Part shown: piece after piece, positions 6,417-13,546 of the stretch
Layout of the letters: each line of letters begins with the position of its first letter
Numbering within the stretch: the first letter of the stretch is position 1
Assembly (NCBI GenBank): GCA_027030285.1
Contig: JALVFC010000133.1
Span: 1 to 13,546 of the forward strand
Direction: 5' to 3'
DNA from: Thiotrichaceae bacterium
Lineage (GTDB): Bacteria; Pseudomonadota; Gammaproteobacteria; Thiotrichales; Thiotrichaceae
Length of the DNA stretch: 13,546 nucleotides
Program-made: the position numbers and the translations under genes
The notes under the pieces: model-generated
What the model saw: the letters and a program-made list of their open reading frames with translations, nothing else
What the model was told of the DNA's origin: nothing
The model's database searches: none

Positions 6417-7319
6417 ATGAACCTGCCTACCATCAAGCAACTGCGTTATTTTGTCGCGCTGGAGAAAAAGCAACATTTTGGCAAAGCCGCTGAATCCTGC
6501 TTTGTATCCCAGTCAGCATTTAGCGTAGCCATTCGTGAGCTGGAAAGCCTGCTAGGCACACAACTGGTTGACCGCACCAACAAAACCGTAACAATCACCC
6601 GTGTCGGAAAAGAAATTGCCTCACATGCCAACCGCTGTCTACGGGATCTCGAGTACCTGACATCCATCGCCAAAAGCAACGACGAACCTCTATCCAGTCG
6701 ATTAACACTGGGAGCCATCCCCACTATTGCGCCTTTTATTCTGCCTGAACTGGTTCCACAGTTACGTGATGCCCACCCTGACCTACAGCTATATCTAACC
6801 GAAGACACCACGCTAAATCTGTATACTCAGCTCATGGACGGAGATCTGGATTTATTGCTCATCGCACTGCCCTACAAGCTGGCAGGTGTTGAAGTCATGT
6901 CGCTATTCAAAGACGAGTTTGTCTTAGCTTGCCGGAAAAATACTGAATTGATTGACCCGGAAAAATACAACCACACAGACCTGCCCACAGAAAGTATTAT
7001 CTTGCTGGAAGACGGACACTGCCTGCGTGATCACGCACTGTCTGCCTGCCATATACGCAATCAGGATACTGTCAACCGCTTTGCAGCCAGTAGCCTGTTG
7101 ACACTCATAGAGATGGTAGATTCAGACCTTGGCATCACCTACCTGACTGAAATGACCAAAGACTCCACCATGCTCAAACACACCAATATCAAAACCTGGC
7201 CACTGGAAGAAAACAGCTATCGTGAAATCGGACTGGTGTGGCGCAAAAACAGTTCGCAAGCTGAGGAGTTTCGACTACTCGGCGAATTTATTAAAAAACA
7301 CTGTCGACATGCAAAATAG
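6417..7319 (+). CDS. oxyR: OxyR-like LysR-family peroxide regulator
   Basis: This is a complete 300-residue LysR-type transcription factor. The winged helix-turn-helix is at about residues 1-62 (LRYFVALEKKQHFGKAAE, then SQSAFSVAIRELESLLG), followed by the linker helix and a substrate-binding-like domain from about 95. The decisive motif is LLEDGHCLRDHALSAC (196-211). Cys202 and Cys211 are nine residues apart, exactly as in E. coli OxyR (Cys199 and Cys208), which form the peroxide-sensing disulfide. It therefore probably activates peroxide-defence genes and acts as a DNA-bound tetramer, as known for OxyR. No catalase, ahpC, dps or recG gene is in the window. The start ATG 6417 has only a weak GAG upstream. 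The 26-base gap on either side suggests it may be co-transcribed with the unknown genes that flank it. Confidence 0.88.
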   Translation: MNLPTIKQLRYFVALEKKQHFGKAAESCFVSQSAFSVAIRELESLLGTQLVDRTNKTVTITRVGKEIASHANRCLRDLEYLTSIAKSNDEPLSSRLTLGAIPTIAPFILPELVPQLRDAHPDLQLYLTEDTTLNLYTQLMDGDLDLLLIALPYKLAGVEVMSLFKDEFVLACRKNTELIDPEKYNHTDLPTESIILLEDGHCLRDHALSACHIRNQDTVNRFAASSLLTLIEMVDSDLGITYLTEMTKDSTMLKHTNIKTWPLEENSYREIGLVWRKNSSQAEEFRLLGEFIKKHCRHAK

Positions 7320-7345
7320 TGCAATAATCTGCTAATCTGACAAGC

Positions 7346-7909
7346 ATGTTTACCTCCACTAACCAGCTCATCCTGCACCCTGGCAATGCCAATGACAGCA
7401 TTGAACACCAGCAACTATTAAAGTTTCTTAAGCACTCTGGCTATATTGGAGAAACTGAAAAGAACCACCGTTTTCAGGTAGGAGAAAAGTTTTTATCGCA
7501 GACCTGCTTTCTTGGCTGCTCACCCAATATCGAGCTATATCCCCAGAATAACAACCAGCCTTATTGCTATATCGAAGTTCCACCCGACAGCGATATGCCA
7601 CAGTTTGTCTCTGGGCTGAATATTAAATTTCCACGCTGTAAACATTGCAAAAATGAACTCAACAAACTCCCCGGTGTGCTGGCGCAAAACAACAATATGC
7701 TGCACAGTTACCACTGCCCACACTGCCAAAACAAACTCAACCCTCAGCAACTGTCGTGGAGAAAAACAGCCTGTCTAACTCGCAACCAGATCATCGTGAA
7801 TAATATCTATGAGTCAGAAGCAGTTCCTGAGCAACATTTTCTGCTAGCCCTGCAACAGCTCAGCGGGTTTGCCTGGAAGTACTGTTATATTCGCCTGCCT
7901 AAAACCTGA
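7346..7909 (+). CDS. Hypothetical protein with two CxxC pairs, 187 residues, likely zinc-binding
   Basis: I do not recognise this family. The ORF is complete. Two CxxC pairs, CKHC (98-101) and CPHC (124-127), 22 residues apart, look like one zinc ribbon. Cys54 and Cys58 (CFLGCSPNIELYP) and Cys73, Cys143 and Cys180 are additional cysteines. The N-terminal part has the pattern of a small alpha/beta domain; the end (FLLALQQLSGFAWKYCYIRLP) may form a helix plus a strand. There is no signal peptide or membrane segment. The start ATG 7346 has no clear Shine-Dalgarno. It follows oxyR by 26 bases and precedes the ilvD promoter, so it is the probable last gene of that transcript. The unrelated 287-residue zinc-ribbon protein of the first operon has a different pattern. 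Confidence 0.75.
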   Translation: MFTSTNQLILHPGNANDSIEHQQLLKFLKHSGYIGETEKNHRFQVGEKFLSQTCFLGCSPNIELYPQNNNQPYCYIEVPPDSDMPQFVSGLNIKFPRCKHCKNELNKLPGVLAQNNNMLHSYHCPHCQNKLNPQQLSWRKTACLTRNQIIVNNIYESEAVPEQHFLLALQQLSGFAWKYCYIRLPKT

Positions 7910-7919
7910 CACCTGATTA

Positions 7920-7948
7920 TTTCCACAAAAGCCCAAGCGCGCTACAAT
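7920..7948 (+). promoter_or_regulatory. Probable ilvD promoter
   Basis: TTTCCA (7920-7925) and TACAAT (7943-7948) are 17 bases apart, matching sigma-70 -35 and -10 hexamers at four and five of six positions. The start codon follows 39 bases after the -10, with a purine-rich AAGAGAA ribosome site at 7974-7980. I see no leader peptide with repeated Ile, Leu or Val codons and no attenuator hairpin in this short leader. Confidence 0.5.
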
Positions 7949-7987
7949 CCTCCCAGGAAACCAATTAACAAAAAAGAGAACCTCACT

Positions 7988-9838
7988 ATGCCCGAATACC
8001 GCTCACGAACCACAACACATGGACGCAATATGGCCGGTGCACGCGCACTCTGGCGCGCCACTGGTATGCAAGATGGCGATTTTGACAAGCCCATCATCGC
8101 CATTGCCAACTCATTCACCCAGTTTGTACCGGGACATGTTCACCTCAAAGACCTCGGACAAATGGTTGCCAGAGAGATCGAAAAAGCGGGAGCAATAGCC
8201 AAGGAGTTCAACACCATCGCGGTGGATGACGGCATAGCCATGGGACATGACGGCATGCTCTACAGCCTGCCATCACGCGAAATTATTTCAGACTCGGTTG
8301 AGTACATGGTCAATGCACACTGCGCAGATGCCCTGATCTGTATTTCCAATTGTGACAAAATCACCCCCGGCATGCTAAATGCAGCCTTGCGCCTGAACAT
8401 CCCCACCATCTTTATCTCGGGTGGCCCAATGGAATCCGGCAAAAGCGTTATTCAGGGACATGAAGTCAAGCTGGATCTGGTCGATGCCATGGTATCCGCT
8501 GCCAACCCTGATGAAAGCGATGCTGATGTAATGGAAATAGAACGCTCTGCCTGCCCCACCTGTGGTTCCTGTTCCGGCATGTTTACAGCTAATTCCATGA
8601 ACTGCCTCACCGAAGCACTGGGACTGGCACTACCTGGAAATGGCTCACTGCTTGCCACACATGCTGATCGCAAAGAACTGTTTCTGCAAGCAGCCCGGCA
8701 GATTGTAGCACTCACCAAACGCTATTATGAAGAAGATGACGCATCTGTCTTGCCCCGCTCTATTGCCACACCTGAGGCTTTCCAGAACGCCATGTCGCTG
8801 GATATTTGCATGGGCGGTTCTACCAATACCGTTTTACACCTACTGGCAGCTGCGCAGGAAGGTGAGGTTGATTTCACCATGGATGATATTAATGCACTAT
8901 CACGCATCACTCCCAATTTAAGCAAGGTAGCCCCTGCAACCCAGCAGTTTCATATGGAAGATGTGCATCGGGCAGGCGGAGTTATGGCATTGTTAGGCGA
9001 GCTCGACAAGGCAGGGCTGATCCATCGTAACTGTCATACCGTACACGCGCCAACCATGGGTGAAGCACTGGAACAATGGGATATCAACCGTAACCCGTCT
9101 GATGAGGTAAAAACATTCTATCTGGCAGGTCCTGGCAATGTACGTACCACACACGCCTTTAGCCAAAACAAACGCTGGGCTTCGCTGGATCTGGATCGTG
9201 TCAATGGCTGTATCCGTGACCTCGAACATGCCTACTCCAAAGACGGCGGTCTAGCTGTACTGTATGGCAATATTGCCAAAGATGGTTGTATTGTAAAAAC
9301 GGCAGGGGTTGATGAAAGCATTCTTACTTTCAGTGGTCCGGCACGTATATTTGAATCACAGGACAGTGCCGTAGCCGCCATTCTAGGTGATGAAATAAAG
9401 CCTGGTGATGTGGTTATTATTCGCTATGAAGGTCCGCGTGGCGGCCCCGGCATGCAGGAAATGCTCTACCCCACCAGCTACCTTAAATCCAAGGGGCTTG
9501 GCAAAGCTTGTGCCCTGGTCACCGACGGCAGATTCTCCGGTGGCACCTCAGGGCTCTCCATTGGACACGCCTCACCCGAAGCCGCCGAGGGTGGTGATAT
9601 TGCCCTGATCGAAGAAGGTGACACTATAGACATCGACATCCCAAAACGCAGTATTCAAGTACGCCTTAGCGATGCAGAACTAGACAGCAGAAGACAAGCA
9701 ATGAATACCAAAGGAGAACAAGCCTGGCAACCTGCAGAACAACGCCAGCGTCGTGTTACGCCAGCCCTGAAAGCGTATGCAGCTATGACCACATCCGCTT
9801 CGCGTGGTGCAGTACGGGATGTTTCACAGCTTAAATGA
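7988..9838 (+). CDS. ilvD: Dihydroxy-acid dehydratase IlvD
   Basis: This complete 616-residue enzyme dehydrates 2,3-dihydroxy-isovalerate and 2,3-dihydroxy-3-methylvalerate to the 2-keto acids that precede valine, leucine and isoleucine. The length equals that of E. coli IlvD. Known family positions are all present: the Mg ligand Asp81 (in AVDDGIAMGHDGM), Cys122 with Asp123 and Lys124 in ISNCDKITPGM, and Cys195 in CPTCGSCSGMFTANSMNC for the Fe-S cluster. Glu491 (GMQEM) and the proposed catalytic Ser517 (TDGRFSGGTSG) are also there. The N-terminus MPEYRSRTTTHGRNMAGARALWRATGM fits the family, confirming ATG 7988. It has its own probable promoter. It stands alone: no other ilv or leu genes are in the window. 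It ends facing the convergent SulP gene, with a hairpin between. Confidence 0.98.
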   Translation: MPEYRSRTTTHGRNMAGARALWRATGMQDGDFDKPIIAIANSFTQFVPGHVHLKDLGQMVAREIEKAGAIAKEFNTIAVDDGIAMGHDGMLYSLPSREIISDSVEYMVNAHCADALICISNCDKITPGMLNAALRLNIPTIFISGGPMESGKSVIQGHEVKLDLVDAMVSAANPDESDADVMEIERSACPTCGSCSGMFTANSMNCLTEALGLALPGNGSLLATHADRKELFLQAARQIVALTKRYYEEDDASVLPRSIATPEAFQNAMSLDICMGGSTNTVLHLLAAAQEGEVDFTMDDINALSRITPNLSKVAPATQQFHMEDVHRAGGVMALLGELDKAGLIHRNCHTVHAPTMGEALEQWDINRNPSDEVKTFYLAGPGNVRTTHAFSQNKRWASLDLDRVNGCIRDLEHAYSKDGGLAVLYGNIAKDGCIVKTAGVDESILTFSGPARIFESQDSAVAAILGDEIKPGDVVIIRYEGPRGGPGMQEMLYPTSYLKSKGLGKACALVTDGRFSGGTSGLSIGHASPEAAEGGDIALIEEGDTIDIDIPKRSIQVRLSDAELDSRRQAMNTKGEQAWQPAEQRQRRVTPALKAYAAMTTSASRGAVRDVSQLK

Positions 9839-9867
9839 CAAAATATAAAAAAGGATACAAAAAGGAC

Positions 9868-9885
9868 GCGCGACTTTAGTCGCGC
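9868..9885 (-). terminator. Hairpin terminator between ilvD and sulP
   Basis: GCGCGACT and AGTCGCGC form a perfect inverted repeat; the practical hairpin is a 7-bp GC-rich stem with a 4-base loop. Reading the minus strand, the stem is followed by GTCC and then T5, and 6 bases later T6, so it fits an intrinsic terminator for sulP, whose stop is 31 bases away. On the plus strand only CGACGGAGTTTATTT follows, a poor tail, so termination of ilvD here is less certain. It begins 29 bases after the ilvD stop. Confidence 0.75.
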
Positions 9886-9916
9886 CGACGGAGTTTATTT
9901 CAGTCACCCCAGCCCA

Positions 9917-11647
9917 TCATTCACACTCACGGAAAATACGTGATGCACATTCTTCACAAACAGACCTGTCCAGGTGCTTGTAGATAGTCTTAATAGCCTC
10001 AGTTTTAGTATCAAACACATGATCATTACCAATGTGCTCTATAAAGTGTGATTCAGCAGCAAACTCATATACGGAAGGCTTCAAACCTACAAAATACAAA
10101 CCGCCACCCAACTTTCTCAACCTTTCATTTTCGATTTCCAGTGCTTCAGAACCCGCCAGGTCGATAAAGTTAATGCCACTAGCTTCAATCAAAATATGAT
10201 GAATCCGCTCATTTTCGACAATTTTCGCAATACGTTGTTGAATATGGTTAATCGAACCGAAGTAGATCGACATATCAATACGGATGATTTTTAGTTGCGG
10301 ACATTGCTTTAAGGGTTTTTCGCTAATATCAACCAACTTGCGATGAGCCAGTGTTTCTGAGCTATCCACTGACAAGGTGGGAATTTCAGGTGTAGAGGTC
10401 TTTGCCAGAAACATTACCAAAGACAGAATAACACCCAGATAAATAGCAAATTCAAGTTCCAGGAACAGGGTTGCAAAGAACGTAGTTAGCAGAATCGCTG
10501 ATTCGGATTTGCTAAAGGTTAAGGTCTTTTTAATATGGTGGAAATCAATCAGGTTATAAGCCACCAGGAGAATAATCCCACCCATGGCAGCAATCGGCAA
10601 ATAAGCGGTTAATGGTGCGATTAATAGCACAATGACCATCAGGAACAAAGCTGCAAAGATGGCTGACAAGGGGGTTCTGGCACCTGCTTCATAGTTGATC
10701 CCAGAGCGTGTAAAGGAACCTGAACCAGCATAGCTAGAAAAAAAGCTTCCAAACATGTTCGACAAACCCTGTCCGATAAATTCCTGATTCGAGTCAATAC
10801 GCTGGTTTGACTTGGTTGCTACTGCTCGACTTATGGAAACTGCCTCAATCAAACCTAGTAAGGCAACAGCAAAAGCTTCAGGTGCCAGAGCTTTTATAGT
10901 GTGAAAGGAAAACTCAGGACTAGACAGGGGAGGTAAATGTGCAGGAATCGCACCGACCAGTTTAATGTCATCAGTAAACCCTTTCAGGAAATAGGCAAGC
11001 ACACTTCCTGCCACCATACCAAACAGCAGACCTGGCATTTTGGGCATAGTCTTTTTAAAGAACAACGCAACAAACAGGGTCACCATGGCAATCAACATGA
11101 GATACCAGTTAATATGTCCTGCACCCTGGAAAAGTTCAATCCAGGTATTCAGGAAACTCTCCCCCTTTGGGATTTGAATACCAGTGATATGCTTCATCTG
11201 GCTACTGGCAATAAGAATAGCGGCACCCGCTGTAAAGCCAATGACAACTGTATGAGATACAAAATTAACCAGCGTCCCCAGCCTTGCCAGACCAAATGAC
11301 AATTGATAAACACCCGCCAGAAAAGTAAGCGTCAATGCCGTCTGAATAAACTCGGGACTCCCTGGTTCTGCATGATGGCTGATAGTCGAAAAAACGACGA
11401 TTGAAATAGCCGTTGTCGGCCCCGAAACCAGATGATAGGAAGAACCAAACAGAGCAGCAATAATTGGCGTAACCATAGCTGTATACAAACCATACTCAGG
11501 TGGTAAACCAGCAATCGTGGCAAACGCAACCCCTTGTGGCAGTACAATAACAGCCCCTGTTAAACCAGCCATCAGGTCAGCTTTCAGGGTGTCTTTAGTG
11601 ATGAGTTTAAACCATTTCAGGAAGGGGAAAAAAGACAGAAGATTCAT
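9917..11647 (-). CDS. SulP-family inorganic anion transporter with STAS domain
   Basis: This is an inner-membrane SLC26/SulP transporter of 576 residues. It begins with a short cytoplasmic helix (MNLLSFFPFLKWF) and LKADLMAGLTGAVIVLPQGVAFA as the first membrane segment. The SulP signature PPEYGLYTAMVTPIIAALFG leads into SSYHLVSGPTTA. Many further hydrophobic segments follow, up to about residue 415 (YLGVILSLVMFLA). A STAS domain covers about 452-560 (IIRIDMSIYFGS, then INFIDLAGSEALE). A cysteine-bearing tail closes the protein (CEECASRIFREC). The substrate could be sulfate, bicarbonate, a dicarboxylate or another anion; sequence alone does not decide, and no carbonic anhydrase is adjacent. ATG 11647 is preferred, with GAG 8 bases upstream and the right length for the family. 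An in-frame TTG at 11752 would add 35 residues without family character. Confidence 0.93.
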   Translation of the reverse strand: MNLLSFFPFLKWFKLITKDTLKADLMAGLTGAVIVLPQGVAFATIAGLPPEYGLYTAMVTPIIAALFGSSYHLVSGPTTAISIVVFSTISHHAEPGSPEFIQTALTLTFLAGVYQLSFGLARLGTLVNFVSHTVVIGFTAGAAILIASSQMKHITGIQIPKGESFLNTWIELFQGAGHINWYLMLIAMVTLFVALFFKKTMPKMPGLLFGMVAGSVLAYFLKGFTDDIKLVGAIPAHLPPLSSPEFSFHTIKALAPEAFAVALLGLIEAVSISRAVATKSNQRIDSNQEFIGQGLSNMFGSFFSSYAGSGSFTRSGINYEAGARTPLSAIFAALFLMVIVLLIAPLTAYLPIAAMGGIILLVAYNLIDFHHIKKTLTFSKSESAILLTTFFATLFLELEFAIYLGVILSLVMFLAKTSTPEIPTLSVDSSETLAHRKLVDISEKPLKQCPQLKIIRIDMSIYFGSINHIQQRIAKIVENERIHHILIEASGINFIDLAGSEALEIENERLRKLGGGLYFVGLKPSVYEFAAESHFIEHIGNDHVFDTKTEAIKTIYKHLDRSVCEECASRIFRECE

Positions 11648-12183
11648 TATAGACTCACATGAAATTACGCCAGTAAAATTTGCACGCGAATTTACAACAA
11701 ATAGAGTCAAACTAAAACCTTTATTACAGTTTGATTGGTTATCTAGTGACAAAAGGCAATAAATACGATTGAAAGCTGAAAAGTTAAATAACCTCTGGGT
11801 TTTACTCTTTAACTGAGGTGTTGAAGCGTCACTTTACGGCTACAGAGGCTAGACATTAAAAATGTGTAATGTAATCTAATGAGGGATATAGTCATAAAAG
11901 TGGTTAAGCTCAGCTTGCATTGCACTTTTTGTCATGTTGAGAAAATAACAGATTAGTGTGGGAAAGGTTAGGCTTCGCTTGCGAGTAAATGCTGTATCTT
12001 TTGTGCGGTGCCTGGCAATGAAACCTGCCGGTCTAATAGTTTTATTTATATGTGCATAGGTATTATTAAATGAGGTTGGTTTCCATTTTAGGTTCCTTTT
12101 GAAAGTTACAGGTATTACACCTGTTAATTCATGCAGGTACTGCTTAAGTCATGATATTGGATTTTAAGTCGCACCTGCACTAT
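11648..12183. other. Gap between sulP and the hydrolase gene, no gene seen
   Basis: About 536 bases lie upstream of sulP and downstream of the hydrolase, both minus-strand genes. It must contain the sulP promoter, but no clear -35/-10 pair stands out. Two inverted repeats are present: AGTTAAA (11782-11788) with TTTAACT (11808-11814), a 7-base match around a 19-base loop in the sulP leader; and ACAGGT (12108-12113) with ACCTGT (12119-12124), a 5-base loop. Neither has a T-run. The 8-mer GTGCAGGT is repeated directly on the minus strand around the hydrolase stop codon. I see no RNA gene or riboswitch. Confidence 0.5.
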
Positions 12184-12834
12184 TCACACGACCTGCACCC
12201 TGTCAGCCACTTCCCGAAACATACGAGCCGCCTGCGCATGCGTAACCTCTTCTGCCCCATCACGGCTTAGGCGAATATTCTCATCCGCATGACGACAATA
12301 TCCCCAATATCCCCCGAGTCGTGCCACAGTATTGGAATATTCCATACTGGCTTTACGATAATCAATGTATATGTTTAACCATTGTTTGACCGTGCCGGGT
12401 TTGTGTATCTGTTTACCAGGGAGTCGTCTGGAAACTGCATCCAGCGTAACCAGCAGTTCAATCTGGCAAGTTGTCTCAAGATTACGGGCAACTCGCATTG
12501 CAGAGTTTGCTCCCCAGCTATGCCCGACCAAAACAATCTTTTTCCCTGCCTTATGCCATCGCCCTACCAGCTCCACAATAGCGCGTACAGAACCATGTGT
12601 GGCATAGGCAATATCCTGCTGTTGTGCATTGCGCAGCCGATAGGGGATAAACACACCCTGTAGCACGGGACCATAGACATCATCCATCGCCCCGCCAATA
12701 AAAACAACCAGCGTATGCCGAGGCTGATAATTGTTGTCCAGTGGTAATTGTCGGGCATCCTGTAATACCAGTTGTTGCGGCTCTTGATACCAGTCAATCT
12801 TATCCGGGGTGATTATTTTTTTCTTAAAGATCAT
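12184..12834 (-). CDS. Alpha/beta-hydrolase-fold protein, probable serine esterase or lipase
   Basis: This is a complete 216-residue cytoplasmic-looking protein with no signal peptide. The fold is read from LVVFIGGAMDDVYG (42-55), where the GGAMDD segment follows the first strand, and from VLVGHSWGANSAMRVA (101-116), which holds the nucleophile elbow G-H-S-W-G with Ser106. LLVTLDAVSRR (127-137) probably supplies the acid (Asp132), and VTHAQA (197-202) the histidine (His199), giving a full Ser-Asp-His triad in the usual order. The substrate is unknown; LVTLDAVSRR with a following WLNIYID is a pattern also seen in lipase-like proteins. The start ATG 12834 has no Shine-Dalgarno, and an ACTATAGC string lies only about 13 bases upstream, so an unusually short leader is possible. 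It is divergent from ybeZ. Confidence 0.8.
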   Translation of the reverse strand: MIFKKKIITPDKIDWYQEPQQLVLQDARQLPLDNNYQPRHTLVVFIGGAMDDVYGPVLQGVFIPYRLRNAQQQDIAYATHGSVRAIVELVGRWHKAGKKIVLVGHSWGANSAMRVARNLETTCQIELLVTLDAVSRRLPGKQIHKPGTVKQWLNIYIDYRKASMEYSNTVARLGGYWGYCRHADENIRLSRDGAEEVTHAQAARMFREVADRVQVV

Positions 12835-12890
12835 GCGCGCGAATATGCTATAGTCGGGTTTTACAAGATAATTTGGAGTAAATTTTTTCC

Positions 12891-13546
12891 TTGGCTATAA
12901 AATCGTCCTCTGCATCTTCTGCCCCACAACCTGTGACAAGGTCTGCCCCTGCCGCCGTATCTGGCGAGCATCATAAAAAAAACCAGCATACGCTGAATCT
13001 GGAACTTCACCCTGCCGATAATGAGCGACTTATCAATCTTTGCGGCCAGTTTGACAAACACCTGCAACAAATTGAAGAAAAACTTAATGTTGATATTAAG
13101 AATCGTGGCTATCAATTTAATATTACAGGAAAAGCTGGTGATGCACAGACCGCCATTAACCTGCTGCAAGAGCTCTATCGCAGCACCTCTTCCGAGCTAT
13201 TAACGCCGGAAAGCATACACTTGCACATTCAGCAATCTGGTGCAACGGGTAATCAGGATAATACAGTCAGCTTCCCGGAGACACGCATTCGCACCCGTCG
13301 CAAGGTTATTCGTGGTCGTGGAGCAAATCAAAATGCCTATATCCGCAGTATCCAGACACATGATCTTGCCTTTGGTATTGGCCCTGCTGGAACCGGAAAG
13401 ACCTATCTTGCCGTTGCCTGTGCCGTGGAAGCACTGGAACGTGATGATGTGCGTCGCCTGATACTGGTTCGCCCTGCGGTTGAAGCGGGGGAGAGACTGG
13501 GTTTTCTGCCTGGCGACCTGGCACAGAAAATCGACCCTTATTTGCG
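12891..13546 (+). CDS. ybeZ: PhoH-like ATPase YbeZ, N-terminal part (cut by window edge)
   Basis: The frame is open for 218 codons and runs off the window. A low-complexity Ser/Ala/Pro N-terminus (about 1-25) is followed by LNLELHPADNERLINLCGQFDKHL and a KH-like segment (about 55-115) with GYQFNITGKAGD, as in YbeZ. Then comes the PhoH ATPase domain with the Walker A motif GPAGTGKTYLA (164-174) and LVRPAVEAGERLGFLPGDL (192-210). YbeZ proteins are ribosome- and RNA-associated ATPases usually encoded with miaB, ybeY and corC; here the upstream neighbour is a divergent hydrolase, and ybeY may follow outside. There is no ATG before the conserved part. TTG 12891 is chosen because an in-frame TAA lies at 12879 and GGAG lies at 12875-12878, though the 12-base spacing is long. 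GTG 12933 is an alternative. Confidence 0.88.
   Translation, partial: MAIKSSSASSAPQPVTRSAPAAVSGEHHKKNQHTLNLELHPADNERLINLCGQFDKHLQQIEEKLNVDIKNRGYQFNITGKAGDAQTAINLLQELYRSTSSELLTPESIHLHIQQSGATGNQDNTVSFPETRIRTRRKVIRGRGANQNAYIRSIQTHDLAFGIGPAGTGKTYLAVACAVEALERDDVRRLILVRPAVEAGERLGFLPGDLAQKIDPYL

Noticed and set aside
11648..11752. In-frame TTG at 11752 as the sulP start
   Set aside because: The extra 35 residues have no membrane or SulP character, and ATG 11647 gives a normal N-terminus with a GAG at a suitable distance.
12108..12124. ACAGGT/ACCTGT inverted repeat as a terminator of the hydrolase or an operator
   Set aside because: Six base pairs with a 5-base loop and no T-run are too little; it may be chance, so it is only mentioned in the gap entry.

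Overview
The window looks like ordinary chromosomal DNA of a gammaproteobacterium of moderate G+C content. PyrC has E. coli-type residue numbering shifted by only two. IlvD is exactly 616 residues long, with every known ligand at the standard position. A Mak-type fructokinase, an OxyR-type regulator with both redox cysteines, a SulP/STAS anion transporter and a YbeZ (PhoH-like) ATPase are also present. I see no transposase, integrase, phage gene, CRISPR array, tRNA or rRNA. I cannot name the genus.

Layout. At the left edge, on the minus strand, is the N-terminal part of an ECF sigma factor (1-279), followed by a 347-base gap and a minus-strand ROK-family fructokinase (mak). Divergent from mak is a tight plus-strand operon: a SUMF1-fold protein, a protein with five zinc-ribbon-like cysteine motifs (overlapping it by ATGA) and pyrC. 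A 1,032-base A+T-rich stretch without a convincing gene follows (4435-5466). Next come an unrecognised 307-residue protein, an OxyR-like LysR regulator and an unrecognised 187-residue CxxC protein, all closely spaced on the plus strand, then ilvD with its own probable promoter. A hairpin terminator separates ilvD from a convergent SulP transporter. After another gap of about 0.5 kb, a minus-strand alpha/beta hydrolase is divergent from the 5' part of ybeZ, which runs off the right edge.

The most unusual part is the 4435-5466 gap. It holds two degenerate copies of one module about 510 bases apart. Each has a 17-base perfect repeat, then a one-mismatch DnaA-box-like 9-mer exactly 21 bases from the repeat start, about 150 bases of A+T-rich DNA, and a tandem pair of consensus DnaA boxes (TTATTCACA and TTATCCACA, same orientation, 3 bases apart). 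All of this is visible in the sequence. It suggests a replication origin or a DnaA-titrating or DnaA-reactivating locus. There is no dnaA, dnaN, mnmG or rpmH gene in the window, and by eye the plus strand stays C-rich on both sides, so I lean towards a secondary DnaA-binding locus rather than proven oriC.

The metabolic genes (pyrC in pyrimidine synthesis, ilvD in branched-chain amino acids, mak in sugar phosphorylation, sulP in anion uptake) do not form one pathway. The SUMF1/zinc-ribbon pair and the two orphan genes beside oxyR are the least understood genes here.
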